Below, one piece after another: positions 54,687 through 62,717 of a DNA stretch of 64,000 nt. The notes under the pieces are model-generated. The model had not been told where the DNA came from and did no database searches. It saw nothing but the letters and a program-made list of their open reading frames with translations. A program made the position numbers and the translations under genes. This DNA is from MED-G78 sp964275345 (GTDB lineage: Bacteria > Pseudomonadota > Gammaproteobacteria > Magnimaribacterales > D2472): positions 248,001-312,000 of the forward strand of contig CAXYBK010000003.1 in NCBI GenBank assembly GCA_964275345.1, written 5' to 3'. Numbering within the stretch: the first letter of the stretch is position 1; each line of letters starts with the position of its first letter.

Positions 54687-55337
54687 ATGTCTATAAGAAT
54701 ATTATTTGCGACGGTATTTATTTTTAGCATAAGTACCATGGCAGCTGAAAAAAAGATGCCCAATGTCTTTGAAGACGGTGATGCATCAAAGGGCGCTAAT
54801 ATGGTTGCAGCTTGCGCTGCATGTCATGGAACTGATGGAAATAGCATTAGCCCTGCATGGCCTACACTGGCTGGACAGAATCAAAAATATTTACTGGATC
54901 AATTAAATTATTTTAAGAATGGTGAGCGTGAAAATGCCCTTATGAGCTCGGTTGTTCCGCTTTTAAACGCTTATTCAGATCAAGATTTACTCAATATTGC
55001 AGCTTATTATTCGTCGCAAATAAAGACCAATGGTCAAGCAGAGGATAATGAAGAGCTTTTAGCTCTTGGAGAAGCATTATATAGAAGCGGCAATATGAAG
55101 AAAGCTATTCCCGCTTGTACAGCATGTCATTCAGTTAATGGTGCTGGCAATGCTTTAGCAGGATTCCCATCGGTTGCCGGACAACAAAAAGCTTACCTAG
55201 TCTCAACATTAAAAGCATATAGGACTAAGGAAAGAAATGCTGGTGACTACGCCTTGGTAATGCAGGCAATTTCTAAAAATTTAAGCGACGATGAAATCGA
55301 TGCTTTAGCAAACTATATGCACGGACTATATGAATAA
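54687..55337 (+). CDS. Diheme cytochrome c4
   Basis: Periplasmic electron carrier. From MSIRILFATVF the protein has 216 residues: a signal peptide cleaved near MAA|EKK, then two tandem class I cytochrome domains with heme motifs CAACHG (about residue 43) and CTACHS (about 148). An upstream ATG at 54642 would lengthen the signal region. It may donate electrons to the fused cytochrome domain of coxB. It overlaps dsbA by 8 bases. Confidence 0.93.
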   Translation: MSIRILFATVFIFSISTMAAEKKMPNVFEDGDASKGANMVAACAACHGTDGNSISPAWPTLAGQNQKYLLDQLNYFKNGERENALMSSVVPLLNAYSDQDLLNIAAYYSSQIKTNGQAEDNEELLALGEALYRSGNMKKAIPACTACHSVNGAGNALAGFPSVAGQQKAYLVSTLKAYRTKERNAGDYALVMQAISKNLSDDEIDALANYMHGLYE

Positions 55338-55962
55338 AAATTATAAAAACTTATTGTTATGTATCTTTGGTTTTACGTTAATAGCTTTTAACACAAATCT
55401 TCAAGCAGAATATAAACTTGGCAAAGACTACCAATTAATAGATAACCCTTTACCAGTTAGACAAGATGGAATGGTCGAGGTATCTGAAATATTTTGGTAT
55501 GGATGTAACCATTGTTATTCGTTCGAATCTACAATTAATAATTGGGATGCCAATAAACCAGACTACGTTAAATTTTCTAAAATGCCTGTCACTTGGAGCC
55601 AAATCCATCAATTGCATGCATCTTTGTATCATACTATTGAGGCTTTAAAGCTTGGCAAAGGCGCACATACCGCAGTTTTCACAACTATTCATAAAGAGAA
55701 TAATTTTCTCGCTAGTCAAAAGTCAGTTGTTAAGTTTTTATCTAAATTAGGTGTAGAGGAAGAAAAATCAAACCAGTATCTAAACTCTTTTGCTGTAAAG
55801 CAAAAAGTTAGCAGAGGCATCCAGGTCTCTAAACAGCTCAGAATAACGAGTGTTCCTATGATTATTGTAGATGGAAAATATATGATCGTTTCTAAACCAA
55901 GCAGACAAGAAATGCTTGAAGTTTTAGATTACGTTGTTGAACTACAAAAAAGCAATTCATAA
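55330..55962 (+). CDS. dsbA: Thiol:disulfide interchange protein DsbA
   Basis: Periplasmic oxidase of 210 residues with a signal peptide (about 1-26, ending LQA). The thioredoxin-fold active site is CNHC (about residues 58-61, in WYGCNHCYSFE), where most DsbA proteins have CPHC. The cis-Pro loop is SVPMIIVDG (about 175-183). Paired in Pseudomonas with the same cytochrome c4 gene. Reoxidised by DsbB. Confidence 0.93.
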   Translation: MNKNYKNLLLCIFGFTLIAFNTNLQAEYKLGKDYQLIDNPLPVRQDGMVEVSEIFWYGCNHCYSFESTINNWDANKPDYVKFSKMPVTWSQIHQLHASLYHTIEALKLGKGAHTAVFTTIHKENNFLASQKSVVKFLSKLGVEEEKSNQYLNSFAVKQKVSRGIQVSKQLRITSVPMIIVDGKYMIVSKPSRQEMLEVLDYVVELQKSNS

Positions 55963-55974
55963 GCGGAGATATCA

Positions 55975-56574
55975 ATGACATTAGGTGCTAAAAAATATAC
56001 TTACTTACTAGTTTTACCTATTTGTTTTTTATTTATATTTAATGGAAAAAAATACGAAGACTCTGTCATAGCTAGAATTAGCGTACCAGTTAAAATATGT
56101 CTAGAGGGCCAGCCTTGCGGCAAGCCAGCTCCAGCTAACTCAATGGCATCTGCAAGCAGCGCAGAAGTTAAAAAAATAGAATTATCTGAAGGTTCTGAAC
56201 ATATTGTAAAAATGTTAAATATGGGTGATGGCGGCGCCATGATTTTTGAGCCCGCAGTTATTAAAGTCTCAAAAGGCGACACAATTCATTTTAAAGCAAC
56301 TGATGTCTCGCATAACTCAGAGACTATTCCTGGCATGATTCCTGCTGGAGCAGATGGTTGGATGGGCGCGCTGAATGAAGATATCTCAATTACTATTGAT
56401 AGTGAGGGAGTTTATGTTTATCAATGTAATCCTCACGCAATGTTAGCAATGGTAGGGGTTATTCAGGTTGGAGAGGCAGTTAATTTAGATGATGTCAAAG
56501 CAGCAGCTCAAGATCGTAAATCAACTTTTGTAAGTAACTCTGACCGACTCAATGGCTATCTAGCTCAGCTTTAG
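55975..56574 (+). CDS. Pseudoazurin-like blue copper protein
   Basis: 199 residues. An N-terminal hydrophobic segment (about 8-24) is a signal peptide or anchor, followed by a linker of about 40 residues and a plastocyanin-like domain. The copper ligands are visible as His in VSHNSET (about 110), then Cys and His in YQCNPHAMLAM (about 148-158) with Met. The extra C-terminal tail of about 35 residues is typical of pseudoazurin. It would carry electrons in the periplasm. Start preceded by GCGGAGA. It overlaps ubiK by four bases. Confidence 0.85.
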   Translation: MTLGAKKYTYLLVLPICFLFIFNGKKYEDSVIARISVPVKICLEGQPCGKPAPANSMASASSAEVKKIELSEGSEHIVKMLNMGDGGAMIFEPAVIKVSKGDTIHFKATDVSHNSETIPGMIPAGADGWMGALNEDISITIDSEGVYVYQCNPHAMLAMVGVIQVGEAVNLDDVKAAAQDRKSTFVSNSDRLNGYLAQL

Positions 56575-56798
56575 TCTTCCTCTAACTTATTTAGTCTTTC
56601 TTCTAGCTTGTCAGCTCTAGATTTTAAAGAATTATATTTGGATTCAGATACAAATCCAGCAGAACTAAGAACTTTTTCAATTCCTGGTTTCAATTTCTCT
56701 AAAGCATTAATCTCAGGGGCAGCTAGCTTGGATTCTATACCTTTAAGTTCTTTGCTAACTATTGAAATTATTGCATCTAAGACTCTATCTTCTTTCAT
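56571..56798 (-). CDS. ubiK: Ubiquinone biosynthesis accessory factor UbiK
   Basis: 75 residues of the UbiK/YqiC (BMFP) family, a trimeric coiled-coil protein that helps the aerobic ubiquinone biosynthetic complex. The amphipathic N-terminal helix and the C-terminal coiled coil SRADKLEERLNKLEED (about residues 60-75) match. The gene adjoins yigB with no gap on the same strand. Confidence 0.88.
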   Translation of the reverse strand: MKEDRVLDAIISIVSKELKGIESKLAAPEINALEKLKPGIEKVLSSAGFVSESKYNSLKSRADKLEERLNKLEED

Positions 56799-57494
56799 TT
56801 AAGCTATCTCATCTATAATTTTATAATTATACCAGTCTGAAATTTCCTTTGGCTTTAAGTATTCTTGTTCCCAATCAACTTTTTCTTTATTAAACCAAAT
56901 AGCTTTCATTCCAGTATTTATTGCACCAATAACATCATTAATTTGATGATCGCCTATATGTAAAACTTCATTCGCACTAAAACCACTTAGATCTAAAGCT
57001 TTTTGAAAATGCCCCTTATCAGGTTTATTGCTTTGTACATCTACAGAGCTAACTGAAAATTTAAAGTATTCACCAATATTTAGTCTATTAATATCTGCAT
57101 TCCCGTTTGTTAAAACCCCAAGCTCATATCTTGTCGATAAATCTTTAAGGGCATCAATTACCCCATCATAGAAGATAATTTCATGCCGCTTATCTAAAAA
57201 ATAGTTAAAGGATTCTTCTACAAGATCGTTCAATTCTTTTTCATTTGAAGTAATAGGAGCAAGCTTGACCCTAAAAATCTCTCTTCTTAATTTACCTAAA
57301 TCCCAATATAAAGATGAATCTTTTTCAGCAAGATCTTTTCGTAATGCAAGAAATGATTCCATATTACCCCAATCAACTTCACCAACTTTTTTCTCAAGCC
57401 ACTTCCTTGTTGTTAATTCAGCATTGATGATTACTGGGCCTATATCCCAAAAAGTATCATCTAGATCAAATGTTATAAGCTTTATTTGTTTCAT
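56799..57494 (-). CDS. yigB: HAD-family phosphatase, YigB type
   Basis: 231 residues of the haloacid dehalogenase superfamily. Motif I is FDLDDTFWD (about residues 9-17), motif II is LTNGNAD (about 122-128) and motif III/IV is HIGDHQINDVIGAINTGM (about 180-197). E. coli YigB is an FMN phosphatase of riboflavin metabolism and sits downstream of xerC as here, which supports the assignment. Overlaps xerC by four bases. Confidence 0.85.
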   Translation of the reverse strand: MKQIKLITFDLDDTFWDIGPVIINAELTTRKWLEKKVGEVDWGNMESFLALRKDLAEKDSSLYWDLGKLRREIFRVKLAPITSNEKELNDLVEESFNYFLDKRHEIIFYDGVIDALKDLSTRYELGVLTNGNADINRLNIGEYFKFSVSSVDVQSNKPDKGHFQKALDLSGFSANEVLHIGDHQINDVIGAINTGMKAIWFNKEKVDWEQEYLKPKEISDWYNYKIIDEIA

Positions 57495-58393
57495 TGTTTT
57501 TTTGCCTTAGGATGAGCCTCATCATAAATTTTTACTAAATGTTGATAATCTAATTTTGTATATATTTGGGTTGTTGATAAAGAACTATGTCCAAGTAGTT
57601 CTTGTATAGTCCTAAGATCTCCACCTGACTCGAGCATATGGGTAGCAAAACTATGTCTAAGCATATGAGGATATACAGGCGGTAACCCTTGTTTTAACGC
57701 CAATCTTTTGAGTCTTAACTGAATACTTCTTGTAGTTATTCTGCCACCTTTTAAATTTATAAAAACAGCATCAGATTCAACCTCTATCTTTTCTCTTTCT
57801 AAAAGCCACTTACTTATTGCCTCTTTTGCAAAGCGCCCAATTGGAACTAATCTGGTTTTAGAACCCTTACCAAATACCCTAAGAAATTCCATATTTTCTT
57901 CAAAGTCTTTTATATCAACTCCCGCTGCCTCTGAAACCCTAAGACCAGAGGAATACATAAGCTCAATTATTGCTAAATCTCTAATCTCTAAATTATTTGA
58001 GGGTTTAAAATTCATCAGTAATTCAACCTCTTCTGGGGATAGAACATTAGGCAAATGCTTTGCTGCCTTTGGCCCTGAAATAAGATCAAATGGAGACACT
58101 TCTATAAGTTTATTTTTTAATAAGAACTTAAAGAAACCTTTTGCTGAAGATAAATGCCTTTGAATACTTTTTGGGTTGTTATTAGATGTAAATAGATTCC
58201 CTATCCAGCTTGAACATACAGATTCAGTTGCTTCTGAGTATGAATTTATATTTAGCTCCTTTAAATAAACTAATAATTTTTCTAGGTCTCTTTTATAAGA
58301 GGAAACAGTATGTTCAGAAAGATTTCTTACAGATGCTATATATAAAAGATAGGCTTCAAGATCTTTTTTTATAAAAAAACTAGACCTAACCAT
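57491..58393 (-). CDS. xerC: Tyrosine recombinase XerC
   Basis: Resolves chromosome dimers at dif with XerD. 300 residues (298 in E. coli). The catalytic set is complete: Arg in YSSGLRVSEAAG (about residues 145-156), Lys in the beta-hairpin, HMLRHSFATHML (about 242-253), and GHSSLSTTQIYTKL with His and the Tyr nucleophile (about 265-278). It lies in the conserved dapF-DUF484-xerC-yigB cluster and is therefore the housekeeping gene, not an element integrase. Confidence 0.95.
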   Translation of the reverse strand: MVRSSFFIKKDLEAYLLYIASVRNLSEHTVSSYKRDLEKLLVYLKELNINSYSEATESVCSSWIGNLFTSNNNPKSIQRHLSSAKGFFKFLLKNKLIEVSPFDLISGPKAAKHLPNVLSPEEVELLMNFKPSNNLEIRDLAIIELMYSSGLRVSEAAGVDIKDFEENMEFLRVFGKGSKTRLVPIGRFAKEAISKWLLEREKIEVESDAVFINLKGGRITTRSIQLRLKRLALKQGLPPVYPHMLRHSFATHMLESGGDLRTIQELLGHSSLSTTQIYTKLDYQHLVKIYDEAHPKAKKQ

Positions 58394-59021
58394 TGGATGT
58401 TAAGGAAGACAATCTCTTTTCAAGAACATCCCTGACATACTCAATAAATGTTGTATCTTCATCTCCAAGATATTTTGTTCTATCATGGCTGCCCAGTTGA
58501 AGTAACCCAATCTTCTTTCCATGAATCAAGACAGCTATTACTGCAGATTGAACAAGGGTATTTTCAAACAATATAGCCAATTTTTCTGATGAGAAGCTTC
58601 CGCAGTGAATTGAACCTTTGTGCAAAGAGAGATCAGTTTGTTCTTCAAGTTCTGATATCTCAGAATTATCAAAAAACCTAAGCATGCACTCATCCACCCC
58701 AAAGTTTTTTGTAAATTCTTTTTCTATTCTTTCGGTAATTTCTTTATCATCAGAAGCTTCTAAAATAGATAAGGTTAAGTTTTTTGATTTAATAAATAAA
58801 TCTTCATTTACCTTAGCTTCTCCAACAAACGAGGTTAATAGATCTATTAATGTATTTTGCTCTTCTCTTAATCTTTTAATCTGTCTTTCAAGCAATGATG
58901 CAGCACTTCCAGAGTCGTGCTTGAAATCTAGCTCACTCAGAATAGCCTCTCTTGATGCAAAAAAATCTGGATTATCTAGTAAGAAAATTTCAACATCTTT
59001 AGGGTCTATAGATTCACTCAT
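58386..59021 (-). CDS. yigA: DUF484-family GAF-like protein (YigA)
   Basis: 211 residues. The N-terminal region SIDPKDVEIFLLDNPDFFASREAIL (in parts: DVEIFLLDNPDFF, ASREAILSEL) and the RQIKRLREEQNTL coiled coil are typical of DUF484, followed by a GAF-like domain. It lies between dapF and xerC with 8-base overlaps on both sides. Its function is unknown. Confidence 0.88.
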   Translation of the reverse strand: MSESIDPKDVEIFLLDNPDFFASREAILSELDFKHDSGSAASLLERQIKRLREEQNTLIDLLTSFVGEAKVNEDLFIKSKNLTLSILEASDDKEITERIEKEFTKNFGVDECMLRFFDNSEISELEEQTDLSLHKGSIHCGSFSSEKLAILFENTLVQSAVIAVLIHGKKIGLLQLGSHDRTKYLGDEDTTFIEYVRDVLEKRLSSLTSNG

Positions 59022-59793
59022 TTATAACTCCATTAAAACTTAATTCAGTAGGGCCTTGCATGATTAGTTTATCATTTGCTACCAAGAAATTCAGACTTCC
59101 ACCATCTGAACAAATATCAAGCGCCAACCCTTCTTTAATATTTAAAAAAGCTACCGAGGCTGATGCAGAGCCACAGGATAAAGTCATACCAACACCATTT
59201 TCATATGTTGCGATTCTAATATCAGTATCCCTTTTCTTATATATAGATACATTAATTTGATGAGGCTTAATGGTAGATTCTATTTGTCTATAAAACTCTT
59301 CTAACTCAAAATTATCAAAATCATCAGCTTCAATACATAAATGCAAATTACCTGCATCTATTAATGAAAAAGGCATATCAATTAACTTTTTTAAAGCTAA
59401 TTCAAGTTCAGGATCTTTATAAAAATTTGGAATATCAATTGTTGCAATTACATTCACCTCACCTAATGGCTCCACTAATGTAACCTTACTTCTAGTTTCT
59501 AGAATCATCTTGCGTGTTGGAGCAAAGTTACTCATCCAAATATACCTACTGGCACACCTTATTCCATTAAGGCACATCATTGCCTCCCCTCCATCAGCAT
59601 TAAAAAATTGAACTAGGAAGTCATGCCTATGATCTTCAGGCGGGCTGACTAAAATTAATTGATCAAAACCAATCCCATTTTCTCTTGAAGCAATATTTTT
59701 TATGAAATCTTCAGTTAACGAAATATCAGAATCAATAGAATTCATTATGACAAAATCATTGCCATTGCCATGCATCTTTGAATAATTGATCAT
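59014..59793 (-). CDS. dapF: Diaminopimelate epimerase
   Basis: Converts LL- to meso-diaminopimelate for lysine and peptidoglycan. 259 residues. The substrate motif MHGNGNDFVI (about residues 7-16), the first catalytic Cys in MCLNGIRCASRYIW (about residue 73) and the second in TLSCGSASASVA (about 212) are present. The usual second-Cys motif is CGTGACAS, so CGSASAS is a conservative variant. It follows lptM on the same strand. Confidence 0.94.
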   Translation of the reverse strand: MINYSKMHGNGNDFVIMNSIDSDISLTEDFIKNIASRENGIGFDQLILVSPPEDHRHDFLVQFFNADGGEAMMCLNGIRCASRYIWMSNFAPTRKMILETRSKVTLVEPLGEVNVIATIDIPNFYKDPELELALKKLIDMPFSLIDAGNLHLCIEADDFDNFELEEFYRQIESTIKPHQINVSIYKKRDTDIRIATYENGVGMTLSCGSASASVAFLNIKEGLALDICSDGGSLNFLVANDKLIMQGPTELSFNGVINE

Positions 59794-59824
59794 TGATATG
59801 AATTTAACCGTGAAAAGGAACTCA

Positions 59825-59929
59825 CTATAGTAAATTTAGCACTTCAATTAGATTGATTGGTCCTTTTACGCCACAACTACTTATAGCTAGAAGTGCAAAG
59901 ATACTTAAAAAAAATTTTAGTTTTATCAT
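59825..59929 (-). CDS. lptM: Very short LptM (YifL)-type lipoprotein
   Basis: A 34-codon frame reads MIKLKFFLSIFALLAI, then the lipobox ISSC and CGVKGPINLIEVLNLL-stop. The lipidated Cys followed by G-V-K-G-P matches the LptM signature (CGLKGPLYFP in E. coli). LptM binds the LptD/LptE translocon and promotes LptD maturation. E. coli LptM has 67 residues; here nothing remains beyond 16 residues after the Cys. The position directly upstream of dapF is the conserved one. Confidence 0.85.
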   Translation of the reverse strand: MIKLKFFLSIFALLAISSCGVKGPINLIEVLNLL

Positions 59930-59973
59930 AGAGCTTATTATGGTTAATAAACTCTATAATTGTATAAGAACTT

Positions 59974-61368
59974 CTAATATTTGTATGTTTCTTCTTTAAA
60001 AGGGCCTTCTTGAGGAACATTAATATAATCAGCTTGATTTTGTGTGAGCTGGGTCATTACTCCACCAAAGCCCGCAACCATAAGTGAAGCAACTTCTTCG
60101 TCCAGCTTCTTAGGTAGAATTTCAACAGATATCATTTCAGCTTTAGTTTCTTCATCATTGATATTTGCAAAACCTTGCTTGTATAAATGGATTTGAGCTA
60201 GAACTTGGTTTGCAAAAGAACCATCCATAATTCTACTAGGATGACCTGTAGCATTTCCTAGATTTACAAGTCTGCCTTCTGCTAGAAGAATAATATAATT
60301 CTTACTCGACATGTCAGGCGTTTGTTCAGGAGATGTATCTCTAAATATTCTGTGCACTTGAGGCTTAATTTCATCCCAGTACCACTCGTCTCTCATATAA
60401 GCTGTATCAATTTCGTTATCAAAGTGACCAATATTACAAACAACCGCTGTATTTTTTAGAGTGCTTAACATTGCTGAATCACAAACATTTACATTTCCTG
60501 TTGTAGTTACTATAAGATCGGTATTTTCCATAACACTTAGATTAATATCTTCTACTTTTCTTGTAACAACACCATCTTTGTAACACGAGACAACCGAAAA
60601 GCCATCCATACATGCCTGCATTGCACAAATTGGATCAGCTTCAACCACACTAACAATCATGCCTTCTTGAGCAAGACTGGCTGCTGATCCTTTCCCAACA
60701 TCACCATAACCTATAACTAGACCTCTTTTGCCCATAAGCAGCATATCAGTTCCTCTTTTTAGGGCATCATTCAGACTATGTCTACAGCCATACTTATTAT
60801 CATTTTTAGCTTTAGTGACCGCATCATTTACATTAATAGCAGGAATTTTTAGCTCACCTTTTTGGAGCATTTCTTTTAATCTGTGAACTCCAGTAGTGGT
60901 CTCTTCTGAGACGCCATGGATAGTTTCTAGCATGTCAGGAAATTTTTCATGAACCATAGCTGTTAGATCACTTCCATCATCAAGAATCATATTTGCATCC
61001 CAAGGAACTCCGTCCTTACAGATTGTTTGTTCTATACACCACTCAAACTCTTCATCGGTTTCACCCTTCCATGCAAAAGTTGGTATACCTCTTGCAGCCA
61101 TAGCTGCCGCAGCGTGATCTTGAGTAGAGAAAATATTACATGATGACCACCTAAGTTCTGCACCTAAATCTATTAATGTTTCCATTAGAACTGCAGTTTG
61201 AATTGTCATATGAATACAACCCATAATTTTTGCATTTGCCAAAGGTTGTTCATCTCTGTATTTATCTCTTAAAGCCATTAATGCAGGCATTTCATTTTCA
61301 GCAAGAGAAATTTCTCTTCTTCCAAATTCTGCAAGGTTAATATCAGCTACTTTATAGTCGTTTTCCAT
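59974..61368 (-). CDS. ahcY: Adenosylhomocysteinase
   Basis: Hydrolyses S-adenosylhomocysteine to adenosine and homocysteine. 464 residues. CIHMTIQTAVLMETL (about residues 51-65), the NAD motif VIGYGDVGKGSA (about 219-230) and the C-terminal GPFKEETYKY are canonical. It follows metK by 21 bases, so SAM synthesis and SAH removal share an operon. Confidence 0.97.
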   Translation of the reverse strand: MENDYKVADINLAEFGRREISLAENEMPALMALRDKYRDEQPLANAKIMGCIHMTIQTAVLMETLIDLGAELRWSSCNIFSTQDHAAAAMAARGIPTFAWKGETDEEFEWCIEQTICKDGVPWDANMILDDGSDLTAMVHEKFPDMLETIHGVSEETTTGVHRLKEMLQKGELKIPAINVNDAVTKAKNDNKYGCRHSLNDALKRGTDMLLMGKRGLVIGYGDVGKGSAASLAQEGMIVSVVEADPICAMQACMDGFSVVSCYKDGVVTRKVEDINLSVMENTDLIVTTTGNVNVCDSAMLSTLKNTAVVCNIGHFDNEIDTAYMRDEWYWDEIKPQVHRIFRDTSPEQTPDMSSKNYIILLAEGRLVNLGNATGHPSRIMDGSFANQVLAQIHLYKQGFANINDEETKAEMISVEILPKKLDEEVASLMVAGFGGVMTQLTQNQADYINVPQEGPFKEETYKY

Positions 61369-61389
61369 TTTATTTCCTTAATTATTATT

Positions 61390-62545
61390 TTATTGTGATA
61401 TTTCTGAAGCTTTGTCAGTTTTTTCCCATGAAAGATCAATATCAGATCTTCCAAAATGACCATACGCTGCAGTTTGCAAGTATATAGGTCTTTTAAGATC
61501 AAGCATATTAATAAGACTCTTTGGTCTAAGATCAAATTCCTCTTCTACTATTTTGACAATAGCATCTTTTGAAATTTTTTCGCTATTAAAAGTTTCAACA
61601 TGTATAGAAGTTGGCTTTGCAACACCTATAGCATAGGAAACCTGAATTTCACAGTAATCGGCTAGACCTGCCGCTACGATATTTTTAGCAACATATCTAG
61701 ACGCATAAGCTGCTGATCTATCTACTTTTGATGGATCTTTGCCTGAGAATGCTCCGCCGCCATGTCTTGCCATGCCGCCATATGTATCTACAATTATTTT
61801 TCTTCCTGTAAGTCCACAGTCACCAACAGGACCACCAATTACAAATTTTCCTGTTGGATTAATATAAATATTTGTGGAATCTAATATCCATTCTTCAGGA
61901 ACAATAGGCTTGATAATTTTATCCATTACCTCAGCTTTTATTTCCTCTTGAGAAACATCTTCGTCATGTTGAGTTGAAAGAACAACTGCAGATAAACCCT
62001 CAATAGTTTTACCATCATCTGAATAAATAACACTCACCTGACTTTTAGCGTCAGGTCTTAACCATTTTATTTCTCCACTTTTCATAACATCAGCTTGCTT
62101 TTTAACTAACCTATGAGAAAGATCAATTGGAAGAGGCATAAGAGAATCAGTTTCTCTACAAGCGTAGCCAAACATAAGGCCCTGATCGCCAGCTCCTTGT
62201 TCTAAATTTTCACCCTCACCCTCAGTGACTCCCTTGAGATATGTCAGGAGACTGTTCAAAAACAAGATTTGTAAATTCACACGTATCACCGTTAAAACCA
62301 TATTCATCAGTGTTATAGCCAATGTCGTTAATTGTTTTTCTAACAACAGGCTCAAGATCTGGACTGCCTAAAGATGTAATCTCTCCAGCAATAAAGACCA
62401 TATTATTTTTAATCATGGTCTCACAAGCAACTCTACTATTGGGATCTTCTGCTAGATAAGCATCAAGAACAGCATCAGATATCTGATCGCAAACTTTATC
62501 GGGATGGCCGCCAGAAACTGACTCGGATGTGAATATATAACTCAT
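61390..62545 (-). CDS. metK: S-adenosylmethionine synthetase, interrupted by a single-base frameshift
   Basis: Makes SAM from methionine and ATP. The first frame runs MSYIFTSESVSGGHPDKVCD to SPDISQGSH-stop (107 residues). The second continues GVTEGEGENLEQGAGDQGLMFGYA to the end. Removing one C of the CCC at 62231-62233 restores DISQGVTEG and a single protein of 384 residues, exactly the E. coli length. GAGDQG (the ATP hexapeptide), GGGAFSGKDPSKVDRS and the metal and K+ sites are intact. A sequencing or assembly indel is the likely cause. Good ribosome site (TTGGAGAAATAA) at the start. Confidence 0.93.
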
Positions 62546-62717
62546 TTATTTCTCCAAAAAAAACTAAAATTTTGTGAAATAATGAATTTTTTAGCATCTA
62601 TTGTGTGCAAAAAATTAAAAAATCACAGATGTCTTATTTTATATTAAAAAGTCCATATTTAGCTATGATTTTTTCCTTTAAAATATTATTATTCATAAAA
62701 CCTCTACGGAAATAAAA

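Noticed and set aside
57491..58393. Tyrosine recombinase as the integrase of the glmS-linked element
   Set aside because: It lies in the conserved dapF-DUF484-xerC-yigB cluster 54 kb away and has the size and motifs of the housekeeping XerC.
62546..62717. Possible SAM riboswitch upstream of metK
   Set aside because: The 172-bp gap between metK and tkt shows no recognisable SAM-I, SAM-II or SAM-IV type core and is mostly plain AT-rich sequence; the metK ribosome site is unobstructed.
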